A stretch of 61,243 nt of DNA from Rhodanobacteraceae bacterium (GTDB taxonomy: Bacteria; Pseudomonadota; Gammaproteobacteria; Xanthomonadales; Rhodanobacteraceae): the NCBI GenBank assembly GCA_004299705.1, contig SCQS01000065.1, forward strand, positions 1 through 61,243, written 5' to 3'. The notes under the pieces are model-generated. The model worked only from the letters and a program-made list of their open reading frames with translations, searched no databases and was not told the origin of the DNA. Below are positions 17,256 through 26,700 of this stretch, piece after piece. Numbering within the stretch: position 1 is the stretch's first letter; each line of letters starts with the position of its first letter. Both the position numbers and the translations under genes were made by a program.

Positions 17256-20200
17256 TCATGTCCTCAAAAAGCCTTCTGCCCTAAGCCATCCATCCAAGGC
17301 GTCGATGCGAACGAAGTGCGCGGTGACCTCGTAGGGCGGATTGCGCATCCACCAGTAGATATCTCGTCCAACGTAGACGTCCACGATCGATGGAGGGCGA
17401 TTCGTCGTCGAGGCCGGCCAACGAAGCAGCTCCCGCAACCTACCCATGTGCTTCCCCAGGAAGCGATGTCGGCGCTCGATCTTTTCGAATTGGCCATGAT
17501 CGCGGCCGGTGCCAAAGATGCGATCGCGAAGTCGACGCGCATCCTTCAAGCAAAATGGGGGCTGGTTGTACTTGCATTCGACCGCAAGCCAACGATTAGT
17601 TTCAGGCCAGTAAGCGAGGACATCGAAGTCCCCCGCGTCTTCGAAGTTTTCCTCCGGGAAGCGACGTATAAAGTCGATATCTGGGGAAACATAGGGCGCA
17701 GCGCGGGCACAGATTTCATGGGCCCGCCGCTCAAGCTCCTTTTCGATGCCTTCCTTGATATTGCGCACTTCAGGCCTGACGGTTGGCCAGACAAAGGCAG
17801 CAGGAAGGTAACCATCCGAAACGGAGCCGATCCAAATACGCCCAGCCCGCTCGGCGCAAGCCGCACCCCACAGAAGTTTGCCGGTACTCAGCGGCACCAG
17901 TGGTCGAATGGTGAGCCGCTGAGCACGCTTGTTGTGCTCCCAAACAGGTACATCCGACTCGGCCTGATTCTTGCCCAACAGTTGACGAATGTGTGTTGGG
18001 TCAACCGTGATGAACCCTACGATGCACCGAGCTTCCTCCTCCTCCAAGCCTTCAACGACCCGGCAAAGCACCGCAACGATGTCGTCCACGGACGCTTGGT
18101 ACGACAGCTTTAGATCATGTGTACTAGTGGCAGAGGCCCAACGAGAAAGTGTGATCAAGCACTGACCAAGGTTCGACAGTGTGAAGCCCAGATCTGCGCT
18201 AAAGGCCTGATCAATCTTCATAAGACCTGAGCCAGGTTTCAGCCCGTGGATCTCGTCCGCATGCGCGAGTTCAACACCGATCTTCAGATTGGCCTGCTCC
18301 AGCGAGAATTCATGTTCCTTCTTCGTCACGTCGTCAGAGAAGAAGATTTCGGGCACATACTGCTGATCAAGGTCCACTCCCCCCGGGTGAACGCCGTTGT
18401 GGAGCACATCGCTGGCACCATAGAGGACGAAGAGCCAATCGACCGCGGCAACCACGTCAACCGTCATTCTCGCGCTGCCAGTCGTCTCACCGCCGGCTGC
18501 CAGGCTCAGCGCCGCCTCGATGATGTAACGATAGTTGCGAGCATTTCTGGTGAAGCGGTCATGAGCCTTTGCAATAACCTCAGCTCTGGAATAGTTCACA
18601 TCGTGGGTCAAGCTGATCTGGACGCGGGTCGTGGTGCGGTGATACTCCGCAATGAGAGCATCGTGCTGCTCAATGCAAAAAACGAGCAAAGACACCAGAT
18701 CGCAGGTGGCGAGGCGCTTGTGAACATCTCCGCGAAACACATCTCTCGCCCGGTCAATGATCACCTTCGCTTCGGCAAGCTCGTAACGTCCCGGTTGTGC
18801 GTTGCCGTCCCGAAATACGACAGCCAAGTCACGTCGCGCCAGTTTGTAATCACCTGGCTCCGGCAACATCGGCGTGGCACGGTCAGGCACGTCAACATCC
18901 CGAGTCAATTGCTGCAGTACGAAGCGCGGACGACCCTTTGAGGTGCTGGCGATCTGGTCCACGACACCGACATCGATCCGTTCACCGGTAGCCGCGGCCA
19001 CACAGCGCAATAGCTCTATCGCGCACGCAGACTCAAATGAAGCGTCCGTGGCGTCGTGGATTCCCTGTTGCACCCGCGACATGTTTACTTCGATGCTCAA
19101 CACAATGCGATCATCGGTATCCGTGCTCACGACTTTAACCTTATCGATGAGCGGTTTCTCAAGGGCTCCTGCTGCCACCGTATGAACGTCTTCTTCGACG
19201 AAGGTGCTTCGCTCAGGTCGGCATACGAATACAATCCGCGGGCGCCTAAAGATTGGGAGTACTGCAATGATTTCCCGACGCTGGGACAAGGCGTCCGCAG
19301 CACAGTGAGTGAAAGTTTCCAGCAAATTCCCATTGGTCGCGTCCATCATGTCGGGCACGAATGGCAATACAACATGGACCGAGCAGTGGCCTATGACAGT
19401 CGACCAAGAAAGCGCAGGTTGTCCCTTGGACATCATTTGATAGAGATTGCTGCCATTTTCTGAGTCGATAATCCACGTCGACTTGCCGTTGGGAAAGTCG
19501 TGGGGTGCGATGCGCCAGAATTCCGACAACTGCTTGAATCGCCAGTTACTCCCCCAGTGAGGATCGAGGCTGATCATGGTCGGCTGAACAGCACCATCGA
19601 CCAGGAGCCCGTGGGAGTCGCGAAAACTTCCAAACAGATCGGTGAATCCCGCAAACGGGCTCAAAACCAGGCTGCGGTTCCGGTCAATGTAAGCGAGGAA
19701 ACTCCCGAGTTCCGTCACATCCTTCAAGCTGTCGAACACGCCGACGAAGTCCGACAATGGGACAATTCGCGCTTGCTTTCCAACATCTGGAAGCATGCGC
19801 ATCTGCGTCGTCACGTCTATAGGAACGATGAGGAACGCCACGTCATCCGCCAAAAACGGCTGCCCGTTGCGACGAAGAAGCTGGATGCCCGTGTTATTTT
19901 CGGCGTGCTTGAACGCCCATTTGCGCGCGGAGGAAACTAGGGCGCGAATATTCCGGCACATGCGCAGGACACTTGGCGGATCCTGGATGTTGCCGGGCGC
20001 CACGAGATAGAGCTTGTCGCCCGCGACGAAGGCACCGGCGAGAAAGTATGGCAATAGCTTCTCGGGGGTACCTGGGATCAGTGGCCCCGTGGCAACATCA
20101 TCCTGGCGAAATCGGTCGGACAGAAAGTCGCTAAGGGCATATGCTAACCGCCGCAACTGCTCATCTTTGGTGCCGATCATCCGGTTTGCCCACTGTTCAA

Positions 20201-21065
20201 CCACAGCGCCAGGGCCGCTACGCGGAGAGAGGGGGAGCAGGGTGTCTTTGACGCGAACTGTTAACGCAGGGAGCGAGGAACCATCCATGATGCTTTCGCC
20301 GAACGCAGCGCTCGATTCCGGCATGCACAGGGTTCCCAAGTCAACAGTCAAATTTTTGCTGAAGGCGCCCAGTGCTTGCGTCACTTCAGCGCCCGCCGAA
20401 AGGAGAGCAGCCCCGCAGTTCTCCCAGAACGCTTGCGGCGGTACTTCCAGGTGCCCTAGTTCGATATCCAGCGGTCGTGCATCAGGCTGGGTATGAACAG
20501 GCTGGGAATGGACATGAGTGATGAGATAGCTTTGGATCCATAGCGCAACATCCATGTCATGGGCGGCCGGGAAATTCCCCGCGTGCGTCATACGAAACGC
20601 TGTCACAAAATCAGTGACGCGCTCAACACTGCCACCGTACATCACGGGCAGGAACGCAGCCCTCACGTCCAAAGACACCTCGCCCCAATCCGGCTCAGGA
20701 ACATAGTCCTCCAACATCGGGAAGCTAGGCAAAGCCGCGTAAACGGCCAAGAGAAATGCCCGAAAGTCCTCATACAAGGCGAGCGGCTGGGCACCCCTGT
20801 ACTCGTGGGGTGGCATAGAAACAGCGACCCTCAAGAGCAGCTGGTGTTTGACCTGGCTGGTGATGTTCGGCATCCAGAGTTCGGAGATGGTTCCGGCGAG
20901 GATGACATCCTCAGCGCAGTAGCGTGCGAGGATCCCGCGCAGCTTCTGGGTGACATGAACGAACGACGCATCCACGTCCTTGAACGGCGAAGCGGTATGC
21001 CTCCCCGTCTTGGGGCGCTTTCCCTTGAGCTTCCTCTCCCGTTTCTTTCGGGACTTCTTTCCCAT
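17256..21065 (-). CDS. Large uncharacterised protein with C-terminal PD-(D/E)xK nuclease motif
   Basis: This 1269-aa protein starts with a lysine/arginine-rich tail (MGKKSRKKRERKLKGKR). Most of the length matches no family I can name. Near the C-terminus, GDFDVLAYWPETNRWLAVEC followed by KY puts D1148, E1163 and K1165 in the spacing of a PD-(D/E)xK nuclease core. Earlier text such as DVLAYWPE and EENFEDAGD suggests a Mrr/NERD-like module. The ATG at 21065 was preferred over a TTG seven codons upstream. It faces away from the methyltransferase locus; its upstream region holds a candidate structured RNA. An anti-phage nuclease role is an inference from motif and island context. Confidence 0.75.
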   Translation of the reverse strand: MGKKSRKKRERKLKGKRPKTGRHTASPFKDVDASFVHVTQKLRGILARYCAEDVILAGTISELWMPNITSQVKHQLLLRVAVSMPPHEYRGAQPLALYEDFRAFLLAVYAALPSFPMLEDYVPEPDWGEVSLDVRAAFLPVMYGGSVERVTDFVTAFRMTHAGNFPAAHDMDVALWIQSYLITHVHSQPVHTQPDARPLDIELGHLEVPPQAFWENCGAALLSAGAEVTQALGAFSKNLTVDLGTLCMPESSAAFGESIMDGSSLPALTVRVKDTLLPLSPRSGPGAVVEQWANRMIGTKDEQLRRLAYALSDFLSDRFRQDDVATGPLIPGTPEKLLPYFLAGAFVAGDKLYLVAPGNIQDPPSVLRMCRNIRALVSSARKWAFKHAENNTGIQLLRRNGQPFLADDVAFLIVPIDVTTQMRMLPDVGKQARIVPLSDFVGVFDSLKDVTELGSFLAYIDRNRSLVLSPFAGFTDLFGSFRDSHGLLVDGAVQPTMISLDPHWGSNWRFKQLSEFWRIAPHDFPNGKSTWIIDSENGSNLYQMMSKGQPALSWSTVIGHCSVHVVLPFVPDMMDATNGNLLETFTHCAADALSQRREIIAVLPIFRRPRIVFVCRPERSTFVEEDVHTVAAGALEKPLIDKVKVVSTDTDDRIVLSIEVNMSRVQQGIHDATDASFESACAIELLRCVAAATGERIDVGVVDQIASTSKGRPRFVLQQLTRDVDVPDRATPMLPEPGDYKLARRDLAVVFRDGNAQPGRYELAEAKVIIDRARDVFRGDVHKRLATCDLVSLLVFCIEQHDALIAEYHRTTTRVQISLTHDVNYSRAEVIAKAHDRFTRNARNYRYIIEAALSLAAGGETTGSARMTVDVVAAVDWLFVLYGASDVLHNGVHPGGVDLDQQYVPEIFFSDDVTKKEHEFSLEQANLKIGVELAHADEIHGLKPGSGLMKIDQAFSADLGFTLSNLGQCLITLSRWASATSTHDLKLSYQASVDDIVAVLCRVVEGLEEEEARCIVGFITVDPTHIRQLLGKNQAESDVPVWEHNKRAQRLTIRPLVPLSTGKLLWGAACAERAGRIWIGSVSDGYLPAAFVWPTVRPEVRNIKEGIEKELERRAHEICARAAPYVSPDIDFIRRFPEENFEDAGDFDVLAYWPETNRWLAVECKYNQPPFCLKDARRLRDRIFGTGRDHGQFEKIERRHRFLGKHMGRLRELLRWPASTTNRPPSIVDVYVGRDIYWWMRNPPYEVTAHFVRIDALDGWLRAEGFLRT

Positions 21066-21194
21066 ATGCCATCCTACCGATATCAACGACGGTGACGTCT
21101 TGCAGAACCCGGGAAGGATGCCTTACGCCGATCAATGCCGCTCGAGTTCTGCTTCGCGAGGTTGGAAAAATCCACGCGACGTCGTACACGCTAT

Positions 21195-22010
21195 CGCGCG
21201 ACGCGAACCGGCGCCGGGGGATTAACCCCCGGCACCGCTGCATCGCGCATACGTGCGCTCGATCGTTCCTTCACGATCGCGATTCATTGGTTTTCGCCCC
21301 GAACGCCGGGACGCCTTGTTTCTACGCGCGAGCCGCCAAGCTCGTGCACCAAATAGCTGCCAATCCCACGGATCACGCGGTCAAGCGCAATCCGTGGGTT
21401 CTACCTGCTCGGGTTGTCAGGCCCGATATCACCCTTGTCGCTCCCAGCTTTCGATACTCCAAACGACCCTCCATCGGTTCGGCCATTTGTTTCGAACTCT
21501 ACTCACCGGGTCTCCAACACCTCGCGCCAAAATCGCAAGCTGCCACGCTTGCTAGCCGTTCGGTGATCCCACGTTAGTCATCTGCATCGAATGCAGCCCG
21601 CCAGCGGTCTCATGCGTGGATCCTTTTCCCGCGTCACCGCGGTTTCGGCAGGGCGAGATTCCAAAGCCCCTTGCCTATCCCTCCAAGCACTTCGCAGACC
21701 TACCGATTACCTGGCTGATGCCAGGCACTGGCACTGCACCTTACCCCGACGCATCGCATCACCCAGCAGGTGGGTGGGATGCCTCTGTTCCATTACACCC
21801 TTGAGCTGTCCAGGGACCCACCATGCTTGCGCACGATGGTGCCGACTTCGCCAGCTTTCGCCTTGAAGACCTACCGCATTTCTGCGGTCTCACCAGCCCA
21901 GGTGCGAGGTCTCCGTTGTACGCTCATGCGCACCCCAGAGCGGGGATTTCCACCCCTTTGCGGATGACAGGGTTGCCTCGGTTTCGTCGCTTTCGCGATT
22001 CCTCCTCGGA
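21195..22010 (-). ncRNA. Candidate large structured RNA (group II intron-like or unknown)
   Basis: The minus strand holds a dense series of hairpins, several capped by GNRA tetraloops. GAAA caps 21987-21998 (TCGC/GCGA), 21873-21888 (ACCGCA/TGCGGT) and 21853-21862; GTGA caps 21629-21642 (CCGCG/CGCGG); GCAA lies at about 21829-21832. Further stems are at 21582-21596, 21760-21776, 21365-21398 (9-bp arms), 21261-21278 and 21213-21233 (8-bp arms). No plausible protein lies in this stretch. The plus strand would give TTTC, TCAC and TTGC loops, so the minus strand is the likely RNA. A group II intron lacking its maturase is one option, but I could not identify domain V. Boundaries are approximate. 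Confidence 0.5.
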
Positions 22011-22582
22011 CCCGTGTCCGTGTCGCCCAATACTCTTTTTTTACAGAACTGCTGTACACGACGGGCAGATTGGATCGAAGGGGTAATACCCCAGCGCCCA
22101 TCGCAGCCGCGCCAGCCCGATTAAGGGCACGCGGCTACAGCGACAGTCGAGACTGGCAATCTCGACCTTGGATGACATGGCAGGTAACGGGGCTTTGGCG
22201 CGCCCCTCGTTTCGAACGGACGCTCCCCGGTTAGCGGAAGGGATATGTGTGGATCCCATCGACATGGCTCAGCGGGACTGACCGCTAGCGGGAACACCGA
22301 TTGGTTACGGCCGTCCTCAAGGCAAGGCGGAAGAACTCAACGCCTGCAGGCGAAGTATCACCCCAGGCACGCCGCAGCGCAAGCAGAAAATTTTGCGCGA
22401 GTGCACATTTCCGTCAATGTCGTCCGCGGCGAAGGTCGGAGCACGGCACAAGCAAATGCAAAGGCAAAATCAGAGGCAACATCAGAGGCAACATCAGAGG
22501 CAACATCAAGGGGCAGAAGCCAAAGCAGGAATCTCTTTTACGTCACCGACATTCCGTTGTCGTAACGTACTATTATCGGTGC
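22011..22582. other. Gap between structured RNA and methyltransferase locus
   Basis: No supported gene. Hairpins continue (GGGGT-AAT-ACCCC near 22079, GTCGAGA/TCTCGAC near 22147-22167), so the structured RNA may extend into this part. A triple 12-bp tandem repeat lies at 22471-22506. Confidence 0.45.
22471..22506. repeat. 12-bp tandem repeat, three copies
   Basis: CAGAGGCAACAT is repeated exactly three times in a row, with a decayed copy (aaggcaaaat) to the left. It lies about 75 bp upstream of the 229-aa gene and could affect its expression by slippage or protein binding. Confidence 0.85.
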
Positions 22583-23272
22583 ATGAGCAACAGCAAGAGC
22601 AACGGCGCCAGCAGCAGTGAAACGCCGACCATCTTGACGCTGGTGTACCTGATGCAGGCGATGAAGTTGGCCGTCAGTCGGGGCATGCGTTACTGGGTTC
22701 ACAACCAGGTCCGACTGGATCGCATCGAGCCATTTCATCACAACATGCGCACAAAGCGCGGCGTCGACGCCGATGACCTTGAGCAGTTGCGTCAGCGCCG
22801 AAACAACATCCCGCGTTGTCGCCTGTTCTTCCGGGCGCCGAAGGAAAACGACACAATGGCCGACTGGTGGCTGCTGGCCACCTCGCCGCTCGCCGGGGAG
22901 CCAATGAAAGATGCGTTCGACCGCCAAAGCCGCGTGGCTATCGGCAGTTTCGAGCTGGTACGCCTGAGCCGCCCGGGGAATGGCCCTTGCTGGACGTGGC
23001 GGTGCGAACCGCAGGCTTGGACTCAGTACGAACGCAAGGGATTGCATCTGGCCCGTCAGAAGGATTTGCGCCAGGCACACGAATTCATGGACCAACTGGC
23101 GAAGTGGCCTGGCGAAAGCGGGCTGCGCCAGCAGCGTCTGGCCTTGTTTCGCACGATGTCCAGCTATTCCCACGGCGAACTGGTGGTGCCGTTTCTCCCG
23201 TTTGCGCGGTTTCTACGGAAACCTTCCGACGCCGCCCTCACCGCTGACACCCCAGCACAAGCAGCCCGATGA
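22583..23272 (+). CDS. Unrecognised protein upstream of the methyltransferase
   Basis: A 229-aa protein of unknown family. It is basic and rich in tryptophan and arginine (WTWRCEPQAW, FRTMSSYSHGELVVPFLPF), without membrane segments or a signal peptide. The Ser/Asn-rich start (MSNSKSNGASSS) looks flexible. The ATG at 22583 was chosen because the upstream extension of the frame crosses the tandem repeats and is low complexity. Its stop overlaps the methyltransferase start (ATGA), so the two proteins are translationally coupled and probably cooperate. It could be a DNA-binding accessory subunit, but nothing in the sequence proves this. Confidence 0.65.
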   Translation: MSNSKSNGASSSETPTILTLVYLMQAMKLAVSRGMRYWVHNQVRLDRIEPFHHNMRTKRGVDADDLEQLRQRRNNIPRCRLFFRAPKENDTMADWWLLATSPLAGEPMKDAFDRQSRVAIGSFELVRLSRPGNGPCWTWRCEPQAWTQYERKGLHLARQKDLRQAHEFMDQLAKWPGESGLRQQRLALFRTMSSYSHGELVVPFLPFARFLRKPSDAALTADTPAQAAR

Positions 23273-26064
23273 ACGCCGTAGAGATCGAAGACGCGCTATC
23301 CACCTTGGCCGCCCAGCCGTTCGACCGGGAGGCGTTTCCGTTCGCGTTTCTGGAGGCCTTCGGCCGCAACGCCACGACCGTCAAGCGTCTTCGTACCGGC
23401 AACACCAACAGCTCGGACGTGCAGGGTGGCGTACTGCAACGCAAGAACATCCACGTCGCGACATGCGAACCCGGCACTGTCACGGCTACGTTGAAAGCGC
23501 TGCGCACGAGCCCCGAAACCACCAAGGCCAAGGCCAAGTTCATCCTAGCCACCGACGGCGAGACGCTGGAAGCCGAAGATCTCGTCAGTGGTGAGACGCT
23601 GGCCACGGAATATCGCGACTTCGCCGATCATTTCGGTTTTTTCCTGCCGCTGGCCGGCATCTCCACCGTCAAGGAGATCAAGGAAAACCCGATCGACGTG
23701 CGCGCCACCGGGCGGCTCAACAAGCTGTACGTGGAACTGGTGAAGAACAACCCCGACTGGGCCGGCGACGCACGCCGCCACGACATGAACCACTTCATGG
23801 CGCGGCTGATCTTCTGCTTCTTTGCCGAAGACACCGGCATCTTCAACGGTTCGGGCATCTTCACCCAGACCATCGACCAGATGAGCGAGCGCGACGCCAA
23901 CAACGTCCACGCGGTGATGGGCACGCTGTTTCGCGCCATGGACGTGAAACCCGCCGCGCGCAAAGACGCCAAACTGCCCGGTTGGGCGCACTGGTGCCCC
24001 TACGTCAACGGCAGCCTGTTTGCAGGCGCGACCGACGTTCCCCGCTTCACCAGGCTGGCGCGCAGTTACCTGATCCACGCCGGCGAACTGGACTGGAAGG
24101 CCATCAACCCGGACATCTTCGGCTCGATGATCCAGGCCGTGGCCGACGACGAGGAGCGCGGCGCGCTGGGCATGCACTACACCAGCGTTCCCAACATCCT
24201 GAAGGTGCTGAACCCGCTGTTCCTTGACGACCTGCGCGCACAGCTTGAAGCCGCTGGCGACAACAAGGTGAAGCTGCTGAACCTACGCAAGCGCATGGCG
24301 CGCATCCGGGTGTTCGATCCGGCCTGCGGGTCGGGCAATTTTCTTGTCATCGCATACAAGCGGATGCGCGGGATCGAAGCCGAGGTCAACCAGCGCCGCG
24401 GCGAGCCGGAACTGAAATCCGAGATCCCGCTCACCAATTTTCGTGGCATCGAGCTGCGCGACTTCGCCGCTGAAATCTCCCGGCTGGCGTTGGTGGTCGC
24501 GGAATACCAATGCGATGTGCTGTACCGCGGCCAGAAAGAAGCTATCAAAGACGTCCTGCCGCTCAAGAAGGATAACTGGATCACCTGCGGCAATGCGCTG
24601 CGACTGGACTGGCTATCCATCTGCCCGCCGACTGGCACCGGCGTGAAGCTCAACGCCGACGACCTGTTCGAGAAGCCGCTGGATCAAGCCGAGATCGACT
24701 TCGAGAATGAAGGCGGCGAGACGTACATCTGCGGGAATCCGCCGTACTTGGGAAGCAGGTGGCAGGATGACGAACAGAAAGCAGAATTGGGGGCGATCTT
24801 TGACGGGCGCGTCAAAAGTTGGAAGTCGCTGGACTATGTGGCGGGTTGGTTTATGAAAGCGGCCGACTACGGCATGCACACCCCTGCCGCGGCCGCCTTC
24901 GTATCCACCAACTCCATTTGCCAAGGCCTTCAGATACCTACTCTGTGGCCAACGATCTTTGCGACGGGTTGCCAAATCGAGTTCGCCCACACATCGTTCA
25001 AGTGGGCCAACCTCGCTGCGCACAACGCAGGAGTGACGGTCGCCATCGTCGGCATCTCGCCCTCCCCACGGAGTCCTCGCCGTCTTTTTTCCGTAGACGC
25101 CGACGACAAGACGTCCGAGCGGCAATGCGACCACATCAATGCCTATCTAGCAGCGGCTGACGATGTGGCAGTAGAAAAACGCAGCAAGCCGCTGGCCGAT
25201 CAAGCCGAAATGACGTTCGGAAATACACCGATTGACGGAGGCCACTTGCTGCTTTCGTGCACCGAACTGGCAGAGCTTGGGTTGACCACAGCACAATCCA
25301 GTCGGCTCATACGACCGATCTACGGTTCGGCAGAGTTCATACGAGGGCTCTCGCGGTTCTGTCTGTGGATTGGCGATGACCAACTGCGTGAGGCGATGTC
25401 CATCCCAACGATTCGTCGACGTATAGACAAAGTGCGTGCAACACGTCTGGACGGCGGTAAGACTGCACGGGATATCGCCTCGCGATCCCACCAATTTCAA
25501 AGGATAAACAGTGGAGCCCGGCACACTGTAATCGTCCCGTCTGTATCGTCGGAAAGCCGCCCATTTCTGCCGGTTGGCTTGGTCGATGATCGATCCATAG
25601 TCTCGAACCTCGCCTTTGCCCTTTACGACGCCCCGCTCTGGAACATGGCACTGATCGCATCACGCCTGCACCTGGTCTGGATCGCTACCGTCTGCGGCAA
25701 GCTGGAAACGCGCTACCGCTATTCCAACACCCTCGGCTGGAACACCTTCCCCGTCCCGACGCTGACCGAGCAGAACAAGGCCGACCTGACGGCTTGCGCC
25801 GAAGACATCCTGCTGGCGCGCGAAGCGCATTTCCCCGCCACCATCGCCGACCTGTACGACCCGGACGCCATGCCCGATGACCTGCGCCGTGCCCACGACC
25901 GCAACGACGAAGTGCTGGAACGCATCTACATCGGGCGCCGCTTCAAAAACGACACCGAGCGGTTGGAAAAGCTGTTCGACATGTACACCAAAATGACCGC
26001 TGCCAAACCGGGTCACGCCAAGCCCTCTCGCAAGCGCTCCACCGGCACCCAAATCGGCGTATGA
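23269..26064 (+). CDS. MmeI-type class I SAM-dependent DNA methyltransferase
   Basis: This 931-aa protein has the gamma-type adenine-N6 methyltransferase motifs: DPACGSGNF (motif I, D350) and NPPY (motif IV, N490). A helical region (HDMNHFMARLIFCFFAEDTG) precedes motif I. Target recognition and C-terminal domains follow, ending with VLERIYIGRRFKNDTERLEKLF, as in MmeI-like proteins. MmeI itself carries an N-terminal nuclease with a D...ExK site; I see no such site in the first 160 residues. It therefore probably modifies host DNA while restriction is done by partners, perhaps the OLD nuclease and helicase downstream. It is coupled to the preceding gene. Confidence 0.88.
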   Translation: MNAVEIEDALSTLAAQPFDREAFPFAFLEAFGRNATTVKRLRTGNTNSSDVQGGVLQRKNIHVATCEPGTVTATLKALRTSPETTKAKAKFILATDGETLEAEDLVSGETLATEYRDFADHFGFFLPLAGISTVKEIKENPIDVRATGRLNKLYVELVKNNPDWAGDARRHDMNHFMARLIFCFFAEDTGIFNGSGIFTQTIDQMSERDANNVHAVMGTLFRAMDVKPAARKDAKLPGWAHWCPYVNGSLFAGATDVPRFTRLARSYLIHAGELDWKAINPDIFGSMIQAVADDEERGALGMHYTSVPNILKVLNPLFLDDLRAQLEAAGDNKVKLLNLRKRMARIRVFDPACGSGNFLVIAYKRMRGIEAEVNQRRGEPELKSEIPLTNFRGIELRDFAAEISRLALVVAEYQCDVLYRGQKEAIKDVLPLKKDNWITCGNALRLDWLSICPPTGTGVKLNADDLFEKPLDQAEIDFENEGGETYICGNPPYLGSRWQDDEQKAELGAIFDGRVKSWKSLDYVAGWFMKAADYGMHTPAAAAFVSTNSICQGLQIPTLWPTIFATGCQIEFAHTSFKWANLAAHNAGVTVAIVGISPSPRSPRRLFSVDADDKTSERQCDHINAYLAAADDVAVEKRSKPLADQAEMTFGNTPIDGGHLLLSCTELAELGLTTAQSSRLIRPIYGSAEFIRGLSRFCLWIGDDQLREAMSIPTIRRRIDKVRATRLDGGKTARDIASRSHQFQRINSGARHTVIVPSVSSESRPFLPVGLVDDRSIVSNLAFALYDAPLWNMALIASRLHLVWIATVCGKLETRYRYSNTLGWNTFPVPTLTEQNKADLTACAEDILLAREAHFPATIADLYDPDAMPDDLRRAHDRNDEVLERIYIGRRFKNDTERLEKLFDMYTKMTAAKPGHAKPSRKRSTGTQIGV

Positions 26065-26090
26065 TTACATACGAACACATGAGGTTACCT

Positions 26091-26348
26091 ATGACTCAGG
26101 AAGCAGCTACCGCTCCAATCACGGTTCGCGCCGACAAGGACATGGTCAGCGCCATCGACGCGCTGGCGGGCGCCATGGATCGCTCGCGCAACTACGTCGT
26201 CAATCAGGCCATCCAGCAATACCTCGATGCCAACGCTTGGCAGGTCGAACGGATCAAAGCCGGTATTGCGGATACTCGCGCGGGTCGCGTGACCCCTGCT
26301 GAAGAGGTATTTGCTGCGATCGGCAAGAAGCATGGCTGGAAGCCCTGA
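26091..26348 (+). CDS. CopG/ParD-type antitoxin (ribbon-helix-helix)
   Basis: An 85-aa protein with an N-terminal ribbon-helix-helix pattern (ITVRADKDMVSAIDALAGAM, then DRSRNYVVNQAI). It binds its operator and neutralises the RelE/ParE toxin encoded next, with which it overlaps by one base (ATGA type). The ATG at 26091 follows a GAGG box. The pair is inserted between the methyltransferase and OLD genes and may stabilise the locus. Confidence 0.85.
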   Translation: MTQEAATAPITVRADKDMVSAIDALAGAMDRSRNYVVNQAIQQYLDANAWQVERIKAGIADTRAGRVTPAEEVFAAIGKKHGWKP

Positions 26349-26659
26349 TGCAGCTGGTCTTCGCGAAAACGGCGCGCCAGGATCTTCGGGACATCATCGA
26401 CTACATAGCACTGGAAAACCCCGCTGCTGCGGAAAAGGTCTTTAGGGCGATCGTCGCCGTCTCGCGTCAACTGGTCGACTTCCCCGAGATGGGACATGCA
26501 GGCCGGTTGCCGGATACCCGCGAGCTGGCAGTTGCCGGCTTGCCGTACATGATCGTGTATCAGGTGACGAGAAACGCCGTAAGTATCATCGCGGTGTTCC
26601 ATGGCGCCCGTGATCTGGTCCGCGCCTTGGCTGAACGCCGGAAGACGACAGGCCGGTAA
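26348..26659 (+). CDS. RelE/ParE-family toxin
   Basis: A 103-aa protein with the family pattern: FAKTARQDLRDIIDYIALEN at the N-terminus, then FPEMGHAGRLPDTRELAVAG, LPYMIVYQV and IIAVFHGARD. ParE members act on gyrase and RelE members cleave mRNA; which applies cannot be told from the sequence. It is translated together with the antitoxin upstream. The gene looks intact in length and motifs. Confidence 0.88.
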   Translation: MQLVFAKTARQDLRDIIDYIALENPAAAEKVFRAIVAVSRQLVDFPEMGHAGRLPDTRELAVAGLPYMIVYQVTRNAVSIIAVFHGARDLVRALAERRKTTGR

Positions 26660-26700
26660 CCACCACGGCAAAATACGTTAAGTACAGGGGAGTATGCACG

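Noticed and set aside
17217-18113. 298-aa plus-strand frame opposite the 1269-aa gene
   Set aside because: It lacks a ribosome binding site and known motifs, and the opposite strand carries a clear nuclease motif and a continuous 1269-aa frame.
22041-22265. 74-aa minus-strand frame beside the structured RNA
   Set aside because: No domain or ribosome binding site is visible, and it overlaps hairpin-rich sequence that is more likely RNA.
22471-22506. CRISPR array
   Set aside because: The three 12-bp units are directly adjacent without spacers, so this is a simple tandem repeat.
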